Source: Cordilura impudica (lineage: Eukaryota; Arthropoda; Insecta; Diptera; Scathophagidae). From it: 64,000 bases of DNA. Under the pieces are notes generated by a model. The model was not told the DNA's origin and did no database searches. It saw nothing but the letters and a program-made list of their open reading frames with translations. This document shows, piece by piece, positions 48,412 to 59,168 of this stretch; position 1 is the first letter of the stretch, and each line of letters starts with the position of its first letter. The position numbers were made by a program, and so were the translations under genes. The stretch lies in contig OY821519.1 of assembly GCA_963682025.1 (NCBI GenBank), positions 139,357,429 to 139,421,428 on the forward strand, read 5' to 3'.

Positions 48412-49086
48412 ACCCTACAGCACTATGTGGTTTGAGTATAATGACTTTGTGCTGCTGTTTGTAACTACCAACCATTTTTTACCTAGACCCATCTTTTATT
48501 ATACCGATCGAATCAGAATTCGATTTAACGATGCCCATCCGTCTGTGTGTCCATGTAAACCTTGTAATCAAACTGTAGGTCGCAAATATGAATGCATTTT
48601 GATTAAATTTAGTATATAAGCTTTTATCGGCCATAGGAAGAAACCCATTGAAATTGGCGAAATTCGGGACATGTTAAGACCTAGCCTCCATACAAATGAC
48701 CCCTATGAAGTCGACATAAATTGCCATAAGATCCAAATTGTCATATAGATCTTACTCAAATTGGGTTTGTATGCGTTTATTACATCCATTAATGAGTAGT
48801 CAACAAATGATACCTAGGGGACAACTCTTAGTCATAGGCCCCATATAGAGCTGCTCCCCGATCTTCACTTAAATCTATGAAAAAACAAAAATATTGCACT
48901 GATTCTTCTCAAATTTTATTTGTATATATTTTTGCAAAATACAAGTGACTTTAATAAACATAGGCAGGATCGGTCCATTTTTGGTCCTAGTCCCCATATA
49001 GATATATCATCTATGAGATAGGGTCTCTAAACCATGGCATAGGGTATCATATGGTTGGTCTAGACCGACAATTATTTTCTTACTTT
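48412..49086 (+). mobile_element. HINE copy F, near full length with an internal deletion
   Basis: It opens TACCCTACAGCACTATGTGG and has only a short GTC block (about 48530-48550). It ends with the diverged palindrome GGTTGGTCTAGACCGAC and TTTTCTTACTT. About 120-130 bp between the ATATATCAT and GAGATAGGGTCTC segments is missing relative to copy D. Confidence 0.87.
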
Positions 49087-50684
49087 TTTTTCTATTTTAA
49101 ATATTGGGGTTTTCTAAGACGAATTTATAACACTAAACGAAATAATAGTGGTCGAAATATTTTTATAAAATATAATGAACTTTCGGTTACTTTGAGTTTT
49201 TTTTTTAGAAATTTTGTTATAATATGTGCAAACATTTTTTAATGAATTTCAAAAAAATAAAATAACTTTCCAGATAAGTACAATTTTTTTTGGTGTAGTT
49301 GACATCATTTCATTATCAAGGTGGTGTTGATGGTTACACAGAGGCTATAGGCCAAAATATACACATTGTTATGGGCTTATAAGCACATTATGATGATGAT
49401 GAAAATCAATGACAATCAAATATTAAATTTATTAAAATGACAGAGTTAATGAAAATCAATACTACTATTGGAATAAATCAAGTGAAATTTTCAAATCATG
49501 TTGTTCATTCGACTAATAAGTAGTTGTGTTTTGTTGTGTGGGTTTTTTGAACAGGTGTTTTTGTTTTTTTTTTATTATTTTATTGCTATTTTGTTGCTGT
49601 TATTAGTAAAAGAATACTGCCAGATGTTGAGATAACACTAGAAAAGTTTATAAAAACATACCATTGTTTTACAAATAACTGTCGTTGCAGTCTAACTGTT
49701 TTATTTTTATTTGTCATTAATCAGCGAATTTGAATGAGATAGAGAATATTATACACAATTGCATTTAACAAACGGAATTTTTTTCTATTTGCAATTAAAA
49801 AAAAACAATATCATTCAAGTCTGAAAAACTTTATGTATTTAATTCAAGCATTTAAAGGAAACTATTATTTTTAAAATTTTTGTTTTTTTTTTTTCATATA
49901 AAAAGCACTAGGAGTGTTAAATTTACTATAAAAAAAAAAATTGTTTAAATTTTATTGATCTGTTTTACTCATCTGTTTTAAAATTTTGAATTTTCTAATT
50001 AAGTTCCAAACGGCATTGTACTTATTTGGAAAGTTTTCTATTAAGCATCAATACAAAAGAAATAATATAGATTTGGTTGGGAAAAGCTTTGTTAGGCTAA
50101 AAATTTTTTACTAAAAAATCATCAAGAACTTAAGTATTGAATTAAAAAGAAAGAGCTTAAAAAGATCTTTTCTGGAAGAAATATTTTTTAAAGATGAATA
50201 AATATTTTATATGTTCTCGATCCTTTAACACAAAATATATAATAAATTTATCTCTGCTGTACCGGATCCACCATCTTAAATCAACTTTTAGATTTCATAT
50301 ATGGTTTTAGAATGAACAGGATATTTTTGCATGCTACAGTTATAATTCAAATTTTTTTATTTCAGATTAGGAAATAGAGAACTGCCCTTCGTGGCAATTT
50401 TTCTACAGCAGGACATTAATATATGGATAAATGATCGGCAATCACAAGCAACATACGATTTTACACCCGGTTTCAGCAAACTTAAATGTCCTGCTGAGAA
50501 TAATTCAGTAGATTGTTTAAACATTATAGCAGATTCGCCATTTTGAAAACCAATTCCGATTAAGTAGAGGCTAGCTGCTACAAGGTTTGTTTGACATGAG
50601 CGTATATCTTTTTTCATTGTAACAATGCAAATTTAAGATAAAATATTAAACCGTCCCATAAATTAATTTTTAAATAATTTTGGG
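49087..50684. other. Unassigned AT-rich region
   Basis: No supported gene. The minus-strand frame at 50357-50617 has cysteines (SYVACDCRSF, LMSCCRK) but no family I recognise. Confidence 0.45.
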
Positions 50685-50790
50685 GTAAAATGTCGTTTTT
50701 TTGCACATTGGATCCCTCTGGTACACACTGTTTCTGTTTCTTTGCTAAGCTAGTCTAAACAATTGCTGAAATCTTGCCAGAAATATTGGC
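50685..50790. repeat. Inverted copy of 47085-47180
   Basis: TTTTTTGCACATTGGATCCC, CTCTGGTACACAC, GCTAGTCTAAAC and TTGCCAGAAATATTGG are the reverse complement of the 47085 copy. It is followed immediately by HINE copy G. Confidence 0.65.
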
Positions 50791-52376
50791 GATATCCGTC
50801 CACGTAAACCTTGTAATCACACTACAGGTCATATGAAAATATATTGATGAAATTTAGTATTTAGGCTTTTATCGATCATTGCACGAACACTATTGAAATT
50901 GATAAAAATCGGGATATGATCGACCGACCGACTAAATTTTCCAAATTTACCACCGAAATTAGTCCAAAAATACACCCTGTAGGACCACTTTAAGTCATAG
51001 TCCCCGTATAAAGATGACTTCCAATCTTCACTTAAAAGTATTAAAAAACAAAAATATTACATAAATTTTTTTCAAATTTAGGTTAGGTTAGGTTAGGTTG
51101 ATAAGAGGAGCTATGTAATACATAGCTCATATCCGTTGTGTCCGGATATACACCAAAGCCAGTAGGTCGGCTTGTTGTGCGCTCTAATCTGGTAATCTGG
51201 TTATCTACCCCTCTACTAACTTAAAAATTCGGTTTCATCAGCAAATTTCCTGAGTGTTTTCCAGCTTATCCCCCTAAGACCCGTCAGGCCTGGTAGGATG
51301 TCGTTGGATAGATATCTGGCCCTTGTTCCCGCAAATGCAGGACAGTAACAGAGGTAGTGTTCTAGGGTTTCGTCATCATCTCCGCAAGCTCTACAAGTGG
51401 CCGATTCCGCCTGTCCTATACGGTATAGGTGAGCCCTCAGAGTGTCCAGTGAGGATGCCAATTATCCTACTAAGGTTTCCCCTACTAAGATTAAGAATTT
51501 CCTTAGTTTTCGTAGTGTTGGGAGTACCCCATAGTATCTTTGTAACCTTACCCGCGTCAGTCTCCTCCCAAATTGATACATGCGAACTGGTCGCCCATTC
51601 TGCCAGTTCCAATTTGAGAGTTCGTCAGCAATTTCGTTTCCCACTATACCACTGTGTCCTGGGATCCAAACGATTTGAAGTCTGACTCTTCCGGAGAAGT
51701 TTGCAATCTATTCCTTACACTCGAGGATAGTCCTTGATTTGATTTTGTCCGCGGATATCGCTTTGATGGCCGCTAGACTGTCCGTAAATATTTTCACGTC
51801 TTCGGGAATTGGGGAATCCCGTGCGTGTAGACCTAATACATTCCGTTATCGCGACCAATTCAGCCTGAAAGACAGAGTTGTGGTCCGGTAGACGGAGGTG
51901 TAGCTCTGTAGAACGGTCCTCATCATAAAAACCTATGCCAGTCTTACCATGCATACTAGATGCGTCCGTATAGTAGTGTGACCCTGGAAGGTTTTGTAGA
52001 ATATTTCCGTTCATCCAATTTTCCCTGTCTGGTATCCGTATACTGCCCGGTATACCTGTTGACACTTTCGAGATTCTATCACATCTAATATCCACTGTGT
52101 TGAGTCCCGGAATTTGGTCTAAAATAGTCTGGTGTCTGGTCATGTGGTCGGTGATATATTCCCCTGTTACGCTTAATCGTAACATGGCCAGAGCTGCCTC
52201 ATATTTAATTCTAATCTCGATTGGGTGTATAGATAGTATATTCTCTAAAGCCCTCGTAGATGTAGTCTTCAAATTTGGTGTGCATATGTTTTTGCAAAAA
52301 GTAAGTGACGTTACTAATATGATTCAAAATAAAATGCTTTACTTAATATATCCAATACGTAGACATGCCTGGACAT
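50790..52376 (+). mobile_element. HINE copy G, split by a LINE
   Basis: The part 50790-51079 runs from GCGATATCCGTCCACGTAAA to AAAAATATTACATAAATT and TTCAAATTT. The part 52268-52376 resumes TTCAAATTTGGTGTGCATATG, TTTTTGCAAAAAGTAAGTGAC and then fades. The 5' start and 3' palindrome are missing. The repeated TTCAAATTT is the LINE target duplication. Confidence 0.82.
51080..52267 (-). pseudogene. LINE 3' fragment with RNase H and zinc knuckle
   Basis: A 5'-truncated non-LTR retrotransposon, 1,188 bp, flanked by TTCAAATTT (51071-51079 and 52268-52276). The minus-strand protein, in three frames, has SHYYTDASSMHGKTGIGFY (RNase H catalytic Asp), FQAELVAITECI (Glu), WIPGHSGIVGNEIADELS (HSG...NExAD), and the C-terminal CRACGDDDETLEHYLCYC knuckle. 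RNase H plus a CCHC-type tail fits the I/R1/Loa side of LINEs. The 3' tail is a short tandem (CCTAA)n. Frameshifts make it inactive. Confidence 0.9.
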
Positions 52377-52749
52377 GCCCAACATAACGTTAGATGCGGC
52401 TACTGTTCTTTACACAAAAACTAAAAAGGGTTTCTTGAAGATGGTCCAACTCGCTAGATCCAAATTTGGTTTGGAATCATAAAATAAACCAAAGCTTAAT
52501 TTACGTGTGAGGGGTCGAGGATTATATTCAATACTTATTTTTTTGTTTGTTGAATTCGACCTAGATTAACATACATATATAATAAACTTAAATTAGTCAG
52601 ATCTTATTTGAAATCGACATTAATTAAGAACATGCGAGTAGAGTACGTTTGTTTTTTGTCTTTAGATGTGTGAAATGAACTTTAAGATATTGAATTTGTT
52701 CCACTAATAACTATATTCCTCAGAATGTATACATGCTCGTATTAAACTA

Positions 52750-53735
52750 ATTTGAAGAGTTGAGAAGAAATGGGCGGGATCGGACCAATGGACGTGGCAC
52801 CCACCATACAAATTTAATATTTAATGTCATATATCTGGAGTGCTGTAACAGTGGAAGCATTGGAACTTTGTATGAGTTTTTGAGTTATTAATGTGAATAA
52901 TCCGATAAAAAATGGGCAGACCAGTGACCGTAGAACCCTCGCACAAAGTAAATGTTTATGTCATAGTACTGGAGTATTATAATAGATTAAGCCTTGGAAC
53001 TTTGCCAGAGTTCATGAGTTATTAATGTGAGTAGTGGGACAAACAATGGGCGGGATCGAACCAATGAGCGTGGCCCCACATATACAATGATAGTCTTTCA
53101 ACTTTTGACAAGTACATTAATTACCAATGTGAGTAATCATGGAAAGTATGGACGGAATCACCAAAATCAAACGGAACCCAACCCAAAACGAAAATCGTGA
53201 ATACCAAAAATCCCCAAAATCGAAATTCGAAAAACCAAAAATCCCCAACGTCAAAATCTGCAACAAAAAAAAAAAAAACAAAAATAGCTAAAATCAAATA
53301 ACCACAAAAAATCGTCACAGTCAAAAATCGTCAAAATCAAGAATCACAAAAAAACATATATCACTAAATTAAAAATCGCCGAAATCGAATAGCAAATAAC
53401 AAAAATCGACACAAAATATCGTCAAAAACAGAAATTTCCAGAACGGAAAATTGCAAAAACCAAAAATCGCCAAAATTAAAAATCACTGAAAACGATAAAC
53501 GCTAAAACAAAAATAGATGAATTCAAAAATCGATAAAATTAAAAATCGCCAAATAAAAAATCGCAAACACAAAAAACCGCCAAAATCAAAAAATAAAAAA
53601 CAAAAGCCGCCAAAGTCAAAAAACTCCAAAAAGCAAAAACTGCCAAAAACCGAAAATCGCGAAAAACAATAATTATAATAATAATAATAAAGTTAAAAAT
53701 CAAAATTCGTTACGATGGGTGTAGCGAAGCGCTAG
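52750..53735 (+). mobile_element. Helitron 3' half, plus strand
   Basis: ~140 bp monomers start at AAATGGGCGGGATCGGACC (52768) and recur at 52913 and 53046. A long ATCGCCAAAATC minisatellite follows, then the 3' end GGGTGTAGCGAAGCGCTAG at 53735, matching the 3' end of the Helitron at 23926. The 5' end is absent. Confidence 0.75.
53155..53700 (+). repeat. AAAAATCGCCAAAATC minisatellite
   Basis: About 545 bp of imperfect tandem units of roughly 12-22 bp, such as CAAAAATCGCCAAAATTAAA. It is the orientation-reversed counterpart of 24545-24680 and sits at the same relative place in the Helitron. Confidence 0.82.
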
Positions 53736-53879
53736 CATGAAGATATTTTGATTAAATTTTGTCGGCCATCGTTATTCAAATCGGATTATCGTACAGATAT
53801 CACTGAAATTTGTTTAATCGGTGTTTATTACACTCATTATAAAATAGACCCGATCTCCACTTAAATATATTTTAAAACA

Positions 53880-54160
53880 AATAAGAAAACTATAGTCGGT
53901 CTAGACCGACTATGCGATACCCATGCGTTTAGAGACCCTATCTCTTAGACCCAACTAACTGGATATAGAAAATAAGCATAAACCAAATTTGAGCGGGATT
54001 TTTTTAATTTTTTTGGCTGAAGATATAAAAAAGTTCATATCGGATGCTATATCTGCCCAAAAATAGACCGATCCTGGCTATGTTTGGTAAAGTCTGTTGT
54101 ATTTTGCAAAAATACATATATACAAACAAAATTTGAGAAGAATCAGTGCAATATTTTTGT
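53880..54160 (-). mobile_element. HINE copy H, 3' fragment
   Basis: ACAAATAAGAAAACTATAG and the palindrome at 53891-53914 open the copy. The family is followed to GTGCAATATTTTTGTTTTT, where the Jockey-type LINE begins. The remainder of this HINE is not found on the other side of the LINE. Confidence 0.85.
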
Positions 54161-54393
54161 TTTTTCAATTCAATTCTTTATTTATTTAAATAATATTTTC
54201 ATTTTCATCTTAAAAATAAACTGTATATACATAGTTCAAGTTTTTGTACTCTTTCTCCTTAATAATAAATAGTAATTTACAAAATTATATACATATCTAC
54301 ATTATAATTCTATTGGAGGCAAAATTTTAAAAAACCTATTTGAAGATTTTTTATTTTTTAATAAAAACTACTTAAAGATCTACTTACAACTAC

Positions 54394-57054
54394 CTAAGCT
54401 GATGTCAATTCATTAATATAAGGGTGTTCAGAATCGGAGCATCTGGAATAAAAGTTTGTAGTTAGTTTGTTTAACCTGGAAACAACAAGATCTATATCCG
54501 AAATTATATGAAGCCTTTGTGTTGAGAAGAACCATGGAAGGTTGTATATAAGTTTAAGTAATTTATTTTGTGCGATTTGAAGTTTTTTAATGTGACAGGT
54601 TGCACTTTTAGCCCACATAGGAGCTGCATAAAATATTACGGCATGAAAAATAAGTTTGAATATTAATCTTTTGTTTTGTATACTTAGAGCAGAGTTTCGG
54701 TTTATAAAAGGATAAAGTACTCGGGTCATAATATTTACTTTGTTTATTATGTATTGTACATGTTCTTTAAATTTCATTTTGGGATCAAGAATTATTCCTA
54801 AATATTTTACTTTTAGTTCCCATGGAACTTCCGTGTTCAGAAAAGTAATGTTTCTCTGGGGAATATAACAGGATTTTCTTTTTCTTGTAAAATATATAGC
54901 CTGAGTTTTATCAGCATTTAGTGTTATTTTCCACTTATTGAAGTAATTTGCTAATTTTTCTAAATCCCTTTGAAGGTTGGAAATAATGTTTTCAGCGAGT
55001 ATATCGGAACATAATACTGCTGTATCGTCTGCAAATACGGACATAGTACAACTTTCAAGATGGGGTAAATCTGAGGTATATAAGTTATACAAAATAGGTG
55101 AGAGACAGGAGCCCTGGGGACACCCTGAAGGTATACTAAAACTTTCAGAACAACATGATCCAATGTAAACTTTAAAGGAGCGATTAGACAGAAAACTTTC
55201 GATTATTTTAATTAAGAAACTGGGGACGTTGAATCGAATCATTTTATAAATAAGGCCATCGTGCCACACAGAATCAAAAGCAGCTTTGACGTCTAGTAAA
55301 ACCATACCAGTTGATTTTTGAAGGTCAAAATTTTCGGTTACCAAATTTCTGATTCGTATTAACGAATGGACTGTGTTGTGCTCCTTTCGAAAGCCGAATT
55401 GATGGTTAGGGAAAATTGTGTTAGACTCAATAAAGCACAACAGTTTTTCATTTATAATTTTCTCAAAAATTTTACCTATAGACGACAACAGGCTAATTGG
55501 ACGATAGGAAGAGGGCTGATCTGTTGGTTTGTTCGGCTTTCTAATTGGAATAATTTTTGCTTTCTTGAAATCAATTGGAAAGTAGCTTTGTTTTAAACAT
55601 GAATTAAAAATAAGTGTTAGGAATTTAAGCGATTTTTTTGGAAGATGTTTAAGGCATTTATTATTTACTCCATCAACTCCAGGTGCCTTTCTTGCTTTCA
55701 GCTTTTTAATTACATCGCTAATTTGGGATGTAGTTATTAATGAATCATCAGAGATATTAGGAGTAGATAATCTAAACGATTGAACTGTTGCATTAACTTG
55801 CGTGTTTGTTTCAGTGTCACCTAAATTTTGGGAAATTAAATGATTAGATGCAAAAGTTTGGGCCATAATATTACATTTTTCAACATTTGTGGTAAATCTA
55901 CAGTTGTTGTGTTTTAAAATAGCTATCGAGTTGCGCTTCTTTCTCGTTATCTTGGTAAGGTTCCAGAATGGAGCTGAGTTTTTGTCCAAAGTTGCCAGAA
56001 GTTTGGACCAATACTCGTTTTTTAATCTTTCCATTTCCTCGCCTATTTTTCTACTAAGAGATTTCATCTCGTAAAAATCTGTCATGCTACGATATCGCTG
56101 CCAGTTTCTACGACAAGCATTTCGTTGTTGTATGTAAATTTTCAAATACATTGGTAGGGATTTTCTTTGAAACGAAGGTAGTTTTTTTGGAATGGCTATA
56201 TCAATGGCCTCATTTATAAGGTTCTTAAACTGTATAATCGCCGAATCAATTTGCTCATTAGAAGTAATATCACTTGTATCGGGAATGATTGTATTTTCTA
56301 TAAGGTATCTCTGGAAAGATAACCACTTTGCATTTTTATAGTCAAGCAAAACTAAACTAGACCTGCTAACTTCGCCAGTGAGATTTATTTGAACTGGTAG
56401 GTGATCAGAGTTGAGATTGTTTAAAACAACTGCAGAGGAAATTATGTTTGGTATATTGGTTAAGAAAAAATCTAGTGTAGATCCCTGTCTATTGGCACTA
56501 GCTGGAACATATGTTTGTTCACAAGGATAAATAATATTGATGTTATATGATGAAAGTTTCTCATTTAAGGTATTTCCCCAACAGTTTGCTCTTAAACAGT
56601 CCCAGTTTTGATGCCTACTATTAAAATCACCTCCAAGAATGTATCTTTCACCTATGCTACTGAGCATGCGTATATCAGATGAAAAAAGTTGTTTTCTATT
56701 ATTGCCTACACCTGCCGAACCACCTGGAAAGTAACATGAATAAATGTCTACACTACCAATATTAGTAAAAATTTTGACTCCAATATTTTCAATTAACTTA
56801 GTATTAATAATTGGTAATAAATTATGTTGTAAGTTTTTTTTAATAATAACTGCAACGCCGCCTCCTCTTGCGACTTCTCTATCATTTCTATAGACAAAAA
56901 AATCTTCGTGTCTTATAGAAATATTTGAATTAAGCCAAGTCTCTGATACTAGACATACATCCACGTTGTGGTTTTTTAAGAACTGGAACAACTCTAAACT
57001 TTTGTTGCGAATGCCTCTAGCATTCCAAGTAATGATTTTAATGACATTCGCCAT
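54394..57054 (-). CDS. LINE ORF2: endonuclease / reverse transcriptase, 886 aa
   Basis: The enzyme nicks genomic DNA and copies the element RNA at the nick (target-primed reverse transcription). Residues 1-225 form the APE endonuclease: ITWNARGIR, VSETW (Glu38), GGDFNSRHQNWD (Asp143, Asn145), STLDFFLTN and NSDHLP (Asp217, His218). Residues about 445-745 form the RT: KARKAPGVDGV, SSYRPISLLSSIGKIFEKII, LLDVKAAFDSVWH (Asp588), SGCPQGSCLSPILYNLY and FADD (674-677). The C-terminus has a short tail without RNase H. The ~886 aa length and domain set fit the Jockey clade (about 900 aa). The whole frame is open, and the ATG at 57054 lies just upstream of the endonuclease. Expression from the bicistronic RNA is inferred. 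Confidence 0.95.
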   Translation of the reverse strand: MANVIKIITWNARGIRNKSLELFQFLKNHNVDVCLVSETWLNSNISIRHEDFFVYRNDREVARGGGVAVIIKKNLQHNLLPIINTKLIENIGVKIFTNIGSVDIYSCYFPGGSAGVGNNRKQLFSSDIRMLSSIGERYILGGDFNSRHQNWDCLRANCWGNTLNEKLSSYNINIIYPCEQTYVPASANRQGSTLDFFLTNIPNIISSAVVLNNLNSDHLPVQINLTGEVSRSSLVLLDYKNAKWLSFQRYLIENTIIPDTSDITSNEQIDSAIIQFKNLINEAIDIAIPKKLPSFQRKSLPMYLKIYIQQRNACRRNWQRYRSMTDFYEMKSLSRKIGEEMERLKNEYWSKLLATLDKNSAPFWNLTKITRKKRNSIAILKHNNCRFTTNVEKCNIMAQTFASNHLISQNLGDTETNTQVNATVQSFRLSTPNISDDSLITTSQISDVIKKLKARKAPGVDGVNNKCLKHLPKKSLKFLTLIFNSCLKQSYFPIDFKKAKIIPIRKPNKPTDQPSSYRPISLLSSIGKIFEKIINEKLLCFIESNTIFPNHQFGFRKEHNTVHSLIRIRNLVTENFDLQKSTGMVLLDVKAAFDSVWHDGLIYKMIRFNVPSFLIKIIESFLSNRSFKVYIGSCCSESFSIPSGCPQGSCLSPILYNLYTSDLPHLESCTMSVFADDTAVLCSDILAENIISNLQRDLEKLANYFNKWKITLNADKTQAIYFTRKRKSCYIPQRNITFLNTEVPWELKVKYLGIILDPKMKFKEHVQYIINKVNIMTRVLYPFINRNSALSIQNKRLIFKLIFHAVIFYAAPMWAKSATCHIKKLQIAQNKLLKLIYNLPWFFSTQRLHIISDIDLVVSRLNKLTTNFYSRCSDSEHPYINELTSA

Positions 57055-57146
57055 TACGAAAGAAATTTACATGCGAGGTTTGTTATTACCTCAAATTGAT
57101 CTGCTTTACTTCTGCAATTACGAAGATTAGTAATAAGCTCAAGAGT

Positions 57147-58133
57147 TCAGCTTTTAATTTCTTGCAGCGTGAATAAATCGCTGCTACAATTGTTATTTAA
57201 ATTGAGGTTGTTGTTATGTTGCCATACATCTGTAGAATGAGGAACACTTTGACGCAAGGTGTTTGGAAAATTTTTGTTGTAATTTATAGGGTTAATGTTA
57301 TTATTGTTACGTGGAATGGACCGTGTTGGTTTTAAACGTTGTCTTATTTCTAAGTACGTAGCCTTACTTGGGCAATTATCAGAAAATGATTTGTGATCAC
57401 CATTACAGTTAGCACATTTAATAGTTGGCACCATACATTCGGTTGTTTTATGTGGACCGGCACAGTTTGCACAGAACGTTTTAACCTTACACCTGTTCGA
57501 ACCGTGGCCAAACATTTGGCAATTATAGCACTGGGTGATTTTGTTTTTTCTGGTTTGCTGGAACTCCCACTTGATTTTTACATATTCTAATACAGAATAA
57601 TTTTGCCTTAATTCTTTCATCGTTATGGACTGTCGTTCAAAATAAACTACATAGATGAAATATTCGATGTTGTGATTATTCTTTTTAACCACTAATTTTA
57701 CGTCCAAGCATTTTAAGCCCAAGTCTAAAAGCTTTTTCTTAATTATTGTAGGGTCATACTTATCAAGTCCAAATAGTATAGCCTTATAAGGTTTTTCGGT
57801 TTTAGTTGCATATGTGAAAAATTCATATGAGTCTGTAAGAGCAGCACAAACCTTATCAAAACTTTCCTTAGAACGACAAAACAGTTTAAGGCCGATTGAA
57901 ATTTTTCTAATGGAATAATCAGAAATCTTATTTTTACTACATATTTCATGAAGTTCTTCTATTTTACACTTCAGCACTGTAATAGGTGATATTGTTATTT
58001 TTGTTGGTTTTTGAATAATTACTTCATCATCTTCATTGTCTTCTATAGCTTGTAGCGGATAGTAATAATTTGTTGATATTTTTGGCTGATTTGTTTTCAG
58101 CGAATTGTTATTGGATTTTTGTTTTTTATTCAT
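57147..58133 (-). CDS. LINE ORF1: Gag-like RNA-binding protein, 328 aa
   Basis: The nucleic-acid chaperone of the LINE coats its RNA and guides the particle. Three CCHC zinc knuckles sit near the C-terminus: CYNCQMFGHGSNRC (202-215), CANCAGPHKTTEC (221-233) and CANCNGDHKSFSDNC (240-254). Upstream (about 45-195) is the folded region typical of insect Jockey-type Gag proteins, ending VLEYVKIKWEFQQTRKNKI. The N-terminus is rich in Asn and Lys with an acidic EDNEDDE patch. The start MNKKQKSNN is the first ATG after the presumed 5' UTR. It ends 92 bp before ORF2. The frame is intact. Confidence 0.93.
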   Translation of the reverse strand: MNKKQKSNNNSLKTNQPKISTNYYYPLQAIEDNEDDEVIIQKPTKITISPITVLKCKIEELHEICSKNKISDYSIRKISIGLKLFCRSKESFDKVCAALTDSYEFFTYATKTEKPYKAILFGLDKYDPTIIKKKLLDLGLKCLDVKLVVKKNNHNIEYFIYVVYFERQSITMKELRQNYSVLEYVKIKWEFQQTRKNKITQCYNCQMFGHGSNRCKVKTFCANCAGPHKTTECMVPTIKCANCNGDHKSFSDNCPSKATYLEIRQRLKPTRSIPRNNNNINPINYNKNFPNTLRQSVPHSTDVWQHNNNLNLNNNCSSDLFTLQEIKS

Positions 58134-58329
58134 TGTGCTAACGCATAATGCGTTTACATCTTCATTTGATGCTCGCTTTATGTTGTTTTTTTTATTGTTG
58201 TTGTTTTTTTAAGTACTGTGTACAAATTGTTATTGTTCAATGGTATGCAAATTAAGCAAATTGTTTTTTTTTTTTTTTTTTGTTTTGTATTTTGTTTTAT
58301 TATTTATTTTTGTTTTAACATGAAATTCT

Positions 58330-59139
58330 TTCACTTAGTTTTATAGACTTGTAATACGAGAAACACACGTCTTTATACTGCAAGAGCATTAGCAGAACTG
58401 GACGCCTAAAAATGGAAAACTATTTTATTTAGTGACGAGTCAAAATTTCATTTGTTTAACCTTGACGGAATATGCACTGTTCGCCGCAAGAAAGAAGATC
58501 GTTCAAACCCACGCTACTGCAAGCCAACTATGAAGTATGGTGGCGGATCAATTATGATTTGGGCATGCTTCTATGGCTTTGGCATTGGACTCTTCCACGA
58601 CATTCTTGCTAATGTTATGATGCCACACTTTGAGTGGGAGATGACGCTTCGTTGGATATTTCAACACGACAACGACCCGACACATACTTCGATGCTGGTA
58701 AAAAGTGGTTCACTGAAAATGACGTTTGAGCACTTAATTGGCCGGACCAATCACCCTATTGAGAACTTATGCATTTTAAAGCGGCGAGTAGCTGTCGGGC
58801 TTTCACTTCTAAACAATCTTTAAAGGAAGTGCTGGAAACTAAGTGGAAAAATATTTCAGTCAATATTATCAACCACCTAATTGAATCCGAGCCACGGGTT
58901 CTTCACTAAATATTGAATAATATTAATTATTGCATCCGTTTTGTCCATCTGAAATAGTGCCGTTTTGGGTTGTTTTGCAAAATAAAAAATATAACGCTTC
59001 CTCTAGTTTACAACTTTAGTTTTGTCTTTTTATTTGTAATGTTATAAAGAGTAACAAATGATTAGGAAGATTTTTGAAAAACAACAATAAGAATTGGGCA
59101 ATAGTTAATTTGGTTGATTTTGTTCTGACCAACACTGTA
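58330..59139 (+). pseudogene. Tc1-like transposase remnant with right TIR
   Basis: Frame 58452-58823 carries VRRKKEDRSNPRYCKPTMKY, GGGSIMIWACF, WIFQHDNDPTHTS (second Asp) and HPIENLC (Glu; usually NPIENLW). A shifted frame gives SKQSLKEVLETKWKNIS and ESEPRVLH. The right terminus reads TTTTGTTCTGACCAACACTG followed by TA (59119-59140), a Tc1-type TIR and TA target. The N-terminal DNA-binding part and left TIR are missing, probably lost when the neighbouring LINE arrived or by deletion. Confidence 0.85.
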
Positions 59140-59168
59140 TATATAACATCATGTTTTCGCAAAAAAAA

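Larger units (their letters stand above)
54164..58305 (-). mobile_element. Jockey-type LINE, nearly complete, both ORFs intact
   Basis: A ~4.1 kb non-LTR retrotransposon: 5' UTR (about 58305-58134), ORF1 (58133-57147), 92 bp gap, ORF2 (57054-54394), short 3' UTR. ATTTTTGTTTT occurs at both edges (54153-54163 and 58306-58316) and could be a target duplication. However, it is low-complexity and the flanking HINE does not resume, so boundaries are tentative. No long poly(A) is visible. It is the only element here with unbroken genes. Confidence 0.85.

Noticed and set aside
51080..51100. TTAGG repeats as a real interstitial telomere
   Set aside because: Only about four units, located exactly at the 3' end of a LINE with a target duplication; best read as the LINE tail.
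51323..51685. 120 aa plus-strand frame
   Set aside because: It is antisense to the LINE RNase H and zinc-knuckle region on the minus strand.
54977..56074. Plus-strand frames within the Jockey-type LINE
   Set aside because: They are antisense shadows of ORF2.
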